Assembly (NCBI RefSeq): GCF_946221465.1
Contig: NZ_CAMJVP010000074.1
Location: forward strand, 1 to 13,362
Direction: 5' to 3'
DNA: 13,362 nt
Source: an uncultured Aeromicrobium sp.
GTDB taxonomy: Bacteria > Actinomycetota > Actinomycetes > Propionibacteriales > Nocardioidaceae
Position 1 is the first letter of the stretch. Each line of letters opens with the position of its first letter. The notes under the pieces were generated by a model. The model was not told where the DNA came from and did no database searches. It worked only from the letters and a program-made list of their open reading frames with translations. This document shows positions 7,319 to 13,362 of the stretch, in pieces. Position numbers and translations under genes: made by a program.

Positions 7319-8179
7319 TCACCACGGGCGGCCGGTCAGCCTCCGATATGCCTCGAGATAACGTTCGCGAGTCTTCTCGACGACCTCGTCGGGAAGGCGC
7401 GGCGGGGCGCTGCCGAGGTCGCGATCCCAGCCGCTTTCGGGCGAGGTGAGCCAGTCGCGGACGAACTGCTTGTCGAAGGAAGGCTGCGAACGGCCGGGCT
7501 CCCACTCCTCGGCCGGCCAGAATCGCGAGGAGTCGGGAGTCAGCACCTCGTCGGCCAGCACGATGGTGCCGTCGCGGCGACGCCCGAACTCGAGTTTGGT
7601 GTCGGCGAGCAGGATGCCGCGTTCCCGCGCGATCTCCTCGGCCCGGCGGTACACCCGCAGGGTCAGGTCACGCAGCGCGGCAGCGTCCTCGGCGCCGATC
7701 GTCTCGACGACGTCCTGGTAGGTGATGTTCTGGTCGTGGTCGCCGATCTCGGCCTTGGTGGCGGGGGTGAAGATCGGCTCCGGCAGCCGGGATCCGTCGA
7801 CGAGACCGGGAGGCAGCGCGACGCCGCAGACCTGCCCGCTCGCAGCGTAGTCGGCGAGGCCGGAACCGGTGAGGTAGCCGCGCGCGACGCACTCGACGGG
7901 GAACATCTCGAGTCGTTCGACGATCAGCGCCCGGCCTGCCACCTGCTCGGGGACGTCGGTGCTGATGACGTGGTGGGGGACGATGTCGGCGAGCTGCTCA
8001 AACCACCACAGCGACATCCGGGTGAGGATCTCGCCCTTGTCGGGGATGCCCGGTTCGAGGCTGACGTCGTAGGCGCTGATGCGGTCCGAGGCGACCATGA
8101 GGAGGTGCTCGCCGTACTCGTACAGGTCGCGCACCTTGCCCGAATGCAGATGAGTCGCGCCGGGGATCTGGAGAACCAC
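7319..8179 (-). CDS. purC: Phosphoribosylaminoimidazole-succinocarboxamide synthase (SAICAR synthetase)
   Basis: A 286-residue PurC, which joins CAIR and aspartate using ATP to make SAICAR. Family motifs in order: SGKVRDLY (13-20), ASDRISAYD (30-38), ECVARGYLTGSG (96-107), FTPATKAE (137-144), DTKLEFG (193-199) and DEVLTPDSSRFW (210-221). The GTG at 8179 is the only usable start because a stop codon lies five codons upstream in frame. AGGG lies about seven bases upstream, but TAGGGT followed by six bases and the GTG would also fit a leaderless start. Its product is cleaved by PurB, encoded just upstream in the transcript. Confidence 0.97.
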   Translation of the reverse strand: MVLQIPGATHLHSGKVRDLYEYGEHLLMVASDRISAYDVSLEPGIPDKGEILTRMSLWWFEQLADIVPHHVISTDVPEQVAGRALIVERLEMFPVECVARGYLTGSGLADYAASGQVCGVALPPGLVDGSRLPEPIFTPATKAEIGDHDQNITYQDVVETIGAEDAAALRDLTLRVYRRAEEIARERGILLADTKLEFGRRRDGTIVLADEVLTPDSSRFWPAEEWEPGRSQPSFDKQFVRDWLTSPESGWDRDLGSAPPRLPDEVVEKTRERYLEAYRRLTGRPW

Positions 8180-8228
8180 GCGCTCACCCTATCGCCGCAC
8201 CCACCACTCGGGCGGTGACGGATCCCGC

Positions 8229-8259
8229 ACCTCCCGCCCGAAGGCGTGGGCGGTCAGGT
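8229..8259 (-). terminator. Hairpin between purB and purC (possible terminator or processing site)
   Basis: In the 81-bp spacer, CCGCCC (8234-8239) pairs with GGGCGG (8248-8253) across an 8-base loop, and the stem extends through a small bulge with ACCT (8229-8232) and AGGT (8256-8259). It starts 1-2 bases beyond the purB stop codon. No T-tract follows, so it could be a partial terminator, an mRNA 3' end stabiliser or chance GC pairing. Confidence 0.4.
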
Positions 8260-8260
8260 C

Positions 8261-9685
8261 TCAGAGAATCGCGCCGGGACTGTAGGCCGCGGCAGCGCGG
8301 TGGCGGCTGGTGACCTCGTCGATCGCGGCGACCACGGCCTTCACCTGCGAGACGGCCGCCCCGGTGAACCGGATCGGCTCGGCGACGAGCGACGCGAGGT
8401 CGGCCTGGCTGAGGCCGAGACGCGGATCGGCGGCGAGCCGGTCGAACAGGTCGTTCTCGGCGGTGCCCTTCTCGCGCATCTCGAGCGCGACGGCGACAGC
8501 GTGCTCCTTGATCGCCTCGTGCGCCTCCTCACGGCCGACACCGTGACGGACGGCGGCCATGAGGACCTTCGTGGTGGCGAGGAAGGGCAGGTACCGGTCG
8601 AGCTCGCGCTGGATGACGGCCGGGAACACCCCGAACTCGTCGAGCACGGTCAAGAACGTCTCGAAGAGCCCGTCGGCGGCGTAGAACGCGTCGGGCAGCG
8701 CGACCCGGCGCACGACCGAGCAGGAGACGTCGCCTTCGTTCCACTGGTCGCCAGCGAGTTCGCCCACCATCGACACGTAGCCGCGGACGATGACGGCGAG
8801 CCCGTTGACACGCTCGCAGGATCGGGTGTTCATCTTGTGCGGCATCGCGCTGGAGCCGACCTGGCCGGGCTTGAAACCCTCGGTGACCAGCTCGTTGCCG
8901 GCCATGAGCCGGATCGTCGTGGCGAGGTTCGACGGCGCGGCGACGAGCTGCGCGAGCGCGGTGACGACGTCGTAGTCGAGCGAGCGCGGATACACCTGGC
9001 CGACGCTGGTGAGGACGCGGTCGAAGCCGAGGTGCTCGGCGACGCGACGTTCGAGAGCGGCGAGCTTGTCCTGGTCGCCGCCGAGGAGATCGAGCTGGTC
9101 CTGCGCGGTGCCGACGGGACCTTTGATACCGCGCAGCGGATAACGGGCGATGAGCTCCTCCATCCGCTCGAGTGCGATGAGCAACTCGTCGGCGACGGTG
9201 GCGAAGCGCTTGCCGAGCGTAGTGGCCTGCGCCGCGACGTTGTGGCTGCGTCCGGCCATGACGAGAGCCTCGTGCTCGGCGGCGAGCCGCCCGAGCCGGG
9301 CGAGCGCGGCAACAGTCTTGTCGCGGAGGATCTCCAAGGACGCGCGCACCTGCAATTGCTCGACGTTCTCGGTGAGATCGCGCGACGTCATGCCCTTGTG
9401 GATGTGCTCGGTGCCGGCCAGCGCAGCGAACTCCTCGATGCGCGCCTTGACGTCATGACGGGTGACCCGCTCGCGCGCGGCGATCGAGTCGAGGTCGACG
9501 CGGTCGACGACGGACTCGTACGCCTCGATGACGCCCTCGGGAGTCTCCACGCCGAGATCCTTCTGCGCCTTCAGCACCGCGATCCACAGCCGACGTTCGA
9601 GGCGGATCTTGTGCTCGGGTGACCAGATCGCGGCGAGCTGGTCGGAGGCGTACCGGGACGCGAGGACGTTGGGTGCGGTCACCAT
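8261..9685 (-). CDS. purB: Adenylosuccinate lyase
   Basis: A 474-residue fumarase/aspartase-superfamily lyase. It acts twice in purine synthesis, releasing fumarate from SAICAR and from adenylosuccinate. The superfamily signature GSSAMPHKMN is at 277-286, the TSRD motif at 100-103, and the active-site histidine in RSHNVAAQAT is His148. Length and motifs fit the longer actinobacterial PurB. The ATG at 9685 has no clear ribosome binding site (CTGGG directly abuts it). The next codon is GTG, and GATACT just upstream could serve as a -10 for a near-leaderless mRNA. Neighbours purD (48 bp upstream) and purC (81 bp downstream) act in the same pathway. Confidence 0.97.
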   Translation of the reverse strand: MVTAPNVLASRYASDQLAAIWSPEHKIRLERRLWIAVLKAQKDLGVETPEGVIEAYESVVDRVDLDSIAARERVTRHDVKARIEEFAALAGTEHIHKGMTSRDLTENVEQLQVRASLEILRDKTVAALARLGRLAAEHEALVMAGRSHNVAAQATTLGKRFATVADELLIALERMEELIARYPLRGIKGPVGTAQDQLDLLGGDQDKLAALERRVAEHLGFDRVLTSVGQVYPRSLDYDVVTALAQLVAAPSNLATTIRLMAGNELVTEGFKPGQVGSSAMPHKMNTRSCERVNGLAVIVRGYVSMVGELAGDQWNEGDVSCSVVRRVALPDAFYAADGLFETFLTVLDEFGVFPAVIQRELDRYLPFLATTKVLMAAVRHGVGREEAHEAIKEHAVAVALEMREKGTAENDLFDRLAADPRLGLSQADLASLVAEPIRFTGAAVSQVKAVVAAIDEVTSRHRAAAAYSPGAIL

Positions 9686-9733
9686 CCCAGTATCGCAGTC
9701 CCCGACCGTACCGGACCGAGCGGTGACGCAGCG

Positions 9734-10993
9734 TCAGAGCCGGATGCGGCCCTGCTCGGCGGCCAGCGCGATGTCGGTGCGGTGGTGGGCGCCGCGGATC
9801 CGGATGCGGTCGATCCCGGCATAAGCCCGCTCGCGGGCCTGGGCGAGCGAATCACCGACCGCGGTCACCGAGAGCACCCGGCCGCCGGCGGTGACGAGGT
9901 TGCCCGCCTCGTCGATCGCCGTGCCGGCGTGGATGACGTCGACGCCCTCGATCGCGTCGGCCTCCTCGATGCCGGTGATGACGTCGCCTGTGGCCGGTGA
10001 CGCCGGATAGCCTTCGGAGGCGACGACCACCGTGACCGCCGCGCCGTCGCGCCACTGCGGGAGACCGACATCGCCGAGCGTTCCCCGGGCAGCGCCCATC
10101 AGCAGCGACGACAACGGCGTCTGGAGCAGCGCGAGCAGCGCCTGGGTCTCCGGATCGCCGAAGCGTGCGTTGAACTCGACGACCCGCACGCCACGACCGG
10201 TCAGCGCGAGGCCCGCGTACAGAAGGCCGGCGAACGGGGTGCCGCGGGCGGCCATCTGCTTGACCGTCGGGACGAGGACCCGACGGCACACGTCCTGCAC
10301 GAGGTCGTCCGGCGCCCAGGCCAGCGGCGTGTAGGCGCCCATGCCGCCGGTGTTCGGCCCCTCGTCGCCGTCGTAGGCACGCTTGAAGTCCTGGGCTGGC
10401 TGGAGCGGCAGCACGGTCTCACCATCGGTGATCGCGAACAGCGAAACCTCGGGGCCGTCGAGGAACTCCTCGATGACCACGCGGTCGCACGACGCCGCGT
10501 GCGCCGCAGCGACGTCGCGGTCGTCGGTGACGACGACTCCCTTGCCGGCCGCCAGCGCGTCGTCCTTGACGACGTACGGCGGCCCGAAGGCGTCGAGCGC
10601 ATCGGCGATCTGCTCGGGCGTCTGGCACACCCGCGCCATCGCCGTCGGCACCTCCGCCGCGGCCATGACCTGCTTGGCGAAGGCTTTCGATCCCTCGAGC
10701 TGGGCGGCTTCGCGACTGGGTCCGAAGCAGGCGATCCCGGCGGCTCGGACCGCGTCGGCGACGCCGGCCACGAGCGGCGCCTCGGGACCGACGACGACGA
10801 GGTCCGCGCCGATGTCGCGGGCGAGCGCAGCGACGGCCTCACCGTCGAGCGGATCGACGCGGTGGAGTGTGGCGACACCGGCGATGCCGGGATTGCCGGG
10901 TGCCGCGTGCACCTCGGTGACGTGCGGGTCGCGGGAAAGAGAGAGGGCGAGGGCGTGCTCGCGGCCGCCGCTGCCGATGACGAGCGTCTTCAC
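9734..10993 (-). CDS. purD: Phosphoribosylamine-glycine ligase (GAR synthetase)
   Basis: A 419-residue ATP-grasp enzyme that couples phosphoribosylamine to glycine with ATP, step 2 of purine synthesis. The N-terminal motif GSGGREHAL is at 7-15. The ATP-grasp region includes VVKDDALAAGKGV (141-153), DGPEVSLF (179-186), GPNTGGMGAYTP (212-223) and the metal-binding segment FNARFGDPETQ (274-284). It is a single-function PurD of normal length, not fused to PurM or PurN. The GTG at 10993 has AGGGTGG about six bases upstream. It follows purA by 54 bp in the same direction. Confidence 0.97.
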   Translation of the reverse strand: MKTLVIGSGGREHALALSLSRDPHVTEVHAAPGNPGIAGVATLHRVDPLDGEAVAALARDIGADLVVVGPEAPLVAGVADAVRAAGIACFGPSREAAQLEGSKAFAKQVMAAAEVPTAMARVCQTPEQIADALDAFGPPYVVKDDALAAGKGVVVTDDRDVAAAHAASCDRVVIEEFLDGPEVSLFAITDGETVLPLQPAQDFKRAYDGDEGPNTGGMGAYTPLAWAPDDLVQDVCRRVLVPTVKQMAARGTPFAGLLYAGLALTGRGVRVVEFNARFGDPETQALLALLQTPLSSLLMGAARGTLGDVGLPQWRDGAAVTVVVASEGYPASPATGDVITGIEEADAIEGVDVIHAGTAIDEAGNLVTAGGRVLSVTAVGDSLAQARERAYAGIDRIRIRGAHHRTDIALAAEQGRIRL

Positions 10994-11047
10994 GGGGCAC
11001 CACCCTAGGACGTCGGGTTCTCGTTCATGGTGTCGGTGGGCAGGCAG

Positions 11048-12331
11048 TCAGAGCAGGTCGTTGACGACGATCGTCTGATCGCGCCCGGGCCCGACGCCGA
11101 TGGCCGAGATCCGTGCCCCACTCATCTCCTCCAGCGCCGTGACATAGGTCTGCGCGGCCTTGGGCAGGTCGGCGATGCTGCGCGCACCGGAGATGTCCGC
11201 ATTCCAGCCTTCGAAGTACTCGTAGATCGGCTTGGCGTGGTGGAAACCGGTCTGCGTCATCGGCATCTCGTCGACGCGCTCGCCATCGACGTCGTAGGCG
11301 ACGCACACGGGGATGCGCTCGAAGCCGGTGAGCACGTCGAGCTTGGTGAGCACGAAGTCGGTGAGGCCGTTGATCCGCGCGGCGTACCGGGCGATCGGCG
11401 CGTCGTACCAGCCGCAACGGCGGGGACGTCCCGTGGTGGTGCCGAACTCGCCGCCCTGCTGGCGCAGCGTCTCGCCGTCCTGGTCGAACAGTTCGGTCGG
11501 GAACGGGCCCTCGCCGACTCGGGTGGCGTACGCCTTCACGATGCCGATGACGCGGGTAAGGCGCATCGGCGGAATCCCAGAGCCCGTGCACGCGCCGCCG
11601 GCCGTGGCCGAGGAGCTGGTGACGAACGGATAGGTGCCGTGGTCGACGTCGAGTAGCGTGGCCTGTCCGGCCTCGAGCAGCACGGTTTTGTCGGCGTCGA
11701 GCGCCTTGCCGAGCAGCAGCGAGGTGTCGGCCACCATCGGGCGGAGCCGGTCGGCGTAGCTGAGCAGGTCGTCGACGATCTCGTCGACGCTCACGGCACG
11801 CCGGTTGTAGATCTTGGTGAGGATCTGATTCTTGAGTTCCAGGGCGCCTTCGACCTTGGCGCGCAGGATCTTCTCGTCGAAGATGTCCTGGATGCGGATG
11901 CCCTGGCGGTTCATCTTGTCCGCGTAGGTGGGGCCGATCCCGCGTCCGGTCGTGCCGATCTTGCGGCTGCCGAGGAAACGCTCGGTGACCTTGTCCAGGG
12001 TGCGGTTGTAGTCGGCGATGACGTGGGCGTTGGCGCTGACGACGAGTCTGGAGGTGTCGATGCCGCGCGACTCGAGGCCCTCGATCTCCTCGAACAGGAC
12101 GCCGAGGTCGACGACGACACCATTGCCGATGACGGGCGTGCAGCCGGGGGTCAGGATGCCGCTCGGCAGCAGGTGGAGGGCGTACTTCTGGTCGCCGATC
12201 ACCACGGTGTGGCCGGCGTTGTTCCCGCCGTTGAACTTGACCACGTAGTCGACACGGCTGCCGAGCAGGTCGGTCGCCTTCCCTTTGCCTTCGTCTCCCC
12301 ATTGGGCACCGACGATGACGACTGCGGGCAT
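11048..12331 (-). CDS. purA: Adenylosuccinate synthetase
   Basis: A 427-residue PurA, which uses GTP and aspartate to convert IMP to adenylosuccinate, the first committed step to AMP. The GTP-binding loop GDEGKGK is at 12-18 with catalytic Asp13. His41 is in NNAGHTV. GTTGRGIGPTYADK (126-139) and the conserved segment AGQATLLDVDHGTYPFVTSS (221-240) complete the signature. The ATG at 12331 has AGGTGG about nine bases upstream. PurB finishes the reaction started here. It is the first gene of the leftward purine series and is divergent from a lipid kinase gene. The leader contains a hairpin that could affect expression. Confidence 0.97.
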   Translation of the reverse strand: MPAVVIVGAQWGDEGKGKATDLLGSRVDYVVKFNGGNNAGHTVVIGDQKYALHLLPSGILTPGCTPVIGNGVVVDLGVLFEEIEGLESRGIDTSRLVVSANAHVIADYNRTLDKVTERFLGSRKIGTTGRGIGPTYADKMNRQGIRIQDIFDEKILRAKVEGALELKNQILTKIYNRRAVSVDEIVDDLLSYADRLRPMVADTSLLLGKALDADKTVLLEAGQATLLDVDHGTYPFVTSSSATAGGACTGSGIPPMRLTRVIGIVKAYATRVGEGPFPTELFDQDGETLRQQGGEFGTTTGRPRRCGWYDAPIARYAARINGLTDFVLTKLDVLTGFERIPVCVAYDVDGERVDEMPMTQTGFHHAKPIYEYFEGWNADISGARSIADLPKAAQTYVTALEEMSGARISAIGVGPGRDQTIVVNDLL

Positions 12332-12360
12332 GGAGTTGCACCACCTCAGGGCATGCGGAA

Positions 12361-12377
12361 AGCCCCGCGTGGGGGCT
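12361..12377 (-). promoter_or_regulatory. purA leader hairpin with a competing fold
   Basis: On the minus strand AGCCCC-CACGC-GGGGCT forms a 6-bp GC-rich hairpin followed by TTTCC, about 30 bases before the purA start codon. A GGGG just upstream (12382-12385) can instead pair with the same C run across TAAGAG, so the two folds exclude each other. This resembles a minimal attenuator or a 5' stabilising stem. Only pairing is shown; no ligand or leader peptide is apparent. Confidence 0.4.
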
Positions 12378-12388
12378 CTTACCCCGGC

Positions 12389-12394
12389 AGTCTA
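12389..12394 (-). promoter_or_regulatory. Candidate -10 for purA
   Basis: TAGACT on the minus strand, matching TANNNT and identical to the hexamer upstream of purS. A start near 12382 would place the leader hairpin at the very 5' end of the transcript. No clear -35 element is seen. Confidence 0.35.
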
Positions 12395-12407
12395 GCCAAT
12401 CTCGGCG

Positions 12408-12413
12408 TACGCT
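12408..12413 (+). promoter_or_regulatory. Candidate -10 for the lipid kinase gene
   Basis: TACGCT lies nine bases before the ATG at 12423 and no Shine-Dalgarno is present, suggesting a transcript with no leader or one of a few bases. It faces away from the proposed purA -10 only about 14 bp away, so the two promoters would overlap. Confidence 0.35.
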
Positions 12414-12422
12414 GGCGACGCT

Positions 12423-13298
12423 ATGAAACGTCTCCTCGCCATCACCAACGCCTCCGCGGGCACGTCCACGAAGGAGGCCGTCGACGCGGCGGTCGCGGTG
12501 CTGCGCGAGAGATTCGAGGTCAGCGCGGCGGCCACGGCGTCGCTCGACGACCTCGATCGGGCGCTCGACGACGAGCCGGACGTCGACGTCGTCGCAGCGC
12601 TCGGCGGCGATGGGAGCCTGCATGCTGTGGTCAACGCGCTGTATCGCGCGGGGCGTCTCGATGCGGTGGGCGTGGCGCTCGTGCCGCTGGGGACGGGCAA
12701 CGACTTCGCGCGCACCCTCGCCCTGCCGACGGAGCCGGTCGAGGCGGCTCGTCGTGTGGTGGAGGCCGAGCCGCGGCGAGTCGATCTCATCAAGGCCGAG
12801 GACGGCCAGGTCGTCGTCAACGCGGCGAGCGTCGGGCTCGGTGCCGAGGCGGCGGTCCGCGCGAAGCGGTACAAGCGGCGGTGGGGGCCGATTGGTTACG
12901 TCATCGGCGCGGTGAAGTCGGCGTTCGTGCCCGATGCCCGCGTCGTCGTGCAGGTGGACGGACGACGGCTGCGCGGGCCCGGCCACGTGACGCAGCTGGC
13001 GGTGGGCAATGGGCGGTTCGTCGGCGGCGGGACTGAACTGTTCCCGTCGGCGAGGATCGATGACGCGAAGATGGACGTGCAGGTGGTCTTCGCCCGCACC
13101 TTGTTCCAGCGGTTCGTCTACGTGCTGCGCATCGCCACCCGCAGCACGCACCGTTCACCGCTGGTTCATCAGCAGTTGGCCGAGACGGTGAGCGTGGAGG
13201 GCGAGGGGCTGCGCTGCACGAGCGACGGCGAGCTGTCCGACCCCTGCCCCCGGCACGCCTGGCGCGTCCTCCCCGGCGCCCTCACCCTCCTCGCCTGA
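12423..13298 (+). CDS. Diacylglycerol kinase-family lipid kinase (YegS/DagK-like)
   Basis: A 291-residue protein of the DAGK catalytic family. The nucleotide-binding GGDGS motif is at 61-65 (GGDGSLHAVVNAL), followed by PLGTGNDFAR (88-97), NAASVGLGAE (133-142), VGNGRFVGGG (194-203) and a C-terminal DGE (268-270) at the usual position. These enzymes phosphorylate diacylglycerol or related lipid alcohols at the membrane; the exact substrate cannot be read. No transmembrane helix is evident. The ATG at 12423 is the best start: the protein begins with the family's first strand (KRLLAITNASAG), and no ribosome binding site is visible, consistent with leaderless expression. It is divergent from purA with no evident functional link. 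Confidence 0.93.
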   Translation: MKRLLAITNASAGTSTKEAVDAAVAVLRERFEVSAAATASLDDLDRALDDEPDVDVVAALGGDGSLHAVVNALYRAGRLDAVGVALVPLGTGNDFARTLALPTEPVEAARRVVEAEPRRVDLIKAEDGQVVVNAASVGLGAEAAVRAKRYKRRWGPIGYVIGAVKSAFVPDARVVVQVDGRRLRGPGHVTQLAVGNGRFVGGGTELFPSARIDDAKMDVQVVFARTLFQRFVYVLRIATRSTHRSPLVHQQLAETVSVEGEGLRCTSDGELSDPCPRHAWRVLPGALTLLA

Positions 13299-13309
13299 CC
13301 GCGCCGGCG

Positions 13310-13339
13310 CCGGTTTCCCACGAGACCGCTCGAAACCGG
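13310..13339. terminator. Weak inverted repeat after the lipid kinase gene
   Basis: CCGGTTTC (13310-13317) and GAAACCGG (13332-13339) can pair across a 14-base loop, 12 bp after the kinase stop codon. The stem is short and no T-tract follows. It may be a weak terminator or an operator for a gene beyond the edge. Confidence 0.35.
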
Positions 13340-13349
13340 TCGTGATCAC

Positions 13350-13362
13350 AGGAAGCTTCGTG
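13350..13362 (+). other. Possible ribosome binding site and start codon of the next gene
   Basis: AGGAA followed by five bases and a GTG that ends exactly at the last base of the window. If real, a rightward gene begins here; no coding sequence is visible to support it. Confidence 0.3.

Noticed and set aside
6680..9622. Two long plus-strand open frames (6680-8218 and 8246-9622) opposite the acyl-CoA ligase, purC and purB genes
   Set aside because: They are antisense shadows of well-supported enzymes; the peptides have no family motifs and one spans two genes plus the spacers.
11005..11028. Seven-codon minus-strand frame between purA and purD, considered as a leader peptide
   Set aside because: No ribosome binding site, no run of a regulatory amino acid and no terminator-like stem after it.
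11025..13151. 708-codon minus-strand open frame across purA and the lipid kinase gene
   Set aside because: It runs through purA in another frame and antisense to the kinase gene, and the protein is an Arg/Pro/His-rich composition artefact.

Overview
This is a high-GC window with actinobacterial character. The base composition, the many GTG starts, the PurS/PurQ/(PurL) type of FGAM synthase, an actinobacterial-type sensor kinase and several promoter layouts that look leaderless all point that way. A mycolic-acid actinobacterium (Corynebacteriales, for example a Gordonia/Williamsia/Rhodococcus relative) is my best guess, but no marker here fixes the genus. No mobile element, CRISPR array, tRNA or rRNA gene was seen, and the window is almost fully coding.

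Left end (1-2807): a divergent signalling/export module. An ABC ATPase of the MacB/LolD type and the first 23 codons of its presumed permease run leftward. A membrane-bound HisKA_3 sensor kinase and a NarL-family response regulator run rightward. The 100-bp gap between them holds a perfect 7-bp inverted repeat and two oppositely facing -10-like hexamers, each 6-7 nt from an ATG. This fits a response-regulator site controlling both leaderless units. A perfect 20-bp stem-loop closes the module and separates it from the convergent genes on the other strand.

Middle and right (2864-12331, all leftward): a purine-synthesis neighbourhood in transcription order purA, purD, purB, purC, an acyl-CoA ligase gene, purS, purQ, a small GNAT-like gene and a DEAD-box RNA helicase gene. 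The purine enzymes cover GAR synthesis (PurD), two of the three FGAM synthase subunits (PurS, PurQ), SAICAR synthesis (PurC), both adenylosuccinate lyase steps (PurB) and the first step from IMP to AMP (PurA). Only purS and purQ overlap. The other gaps are 48-160 bp and several contain a promoter-like or hairpin element, so this looks more like a chain of sub-operons than one tight operon. The acyl-CoA ligase gene is an outsider by function and has its own operator-like palindrome.

Right end (12332-13362): purA is divergent from a DagK/YegS-type lipid kinase gene. The 91-bp gap carries a purA leader hairpin with a competing alternative fold. After the kinase gene there is a weak inverted repeat, then a possible ribosome binding site and GTG start at the very edge.

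I did not find a convincing previously undescribed system. The most useful leads are regulatory: the two-component/ABC operator, the acyl-CoA ligase operator, and the purA leader.
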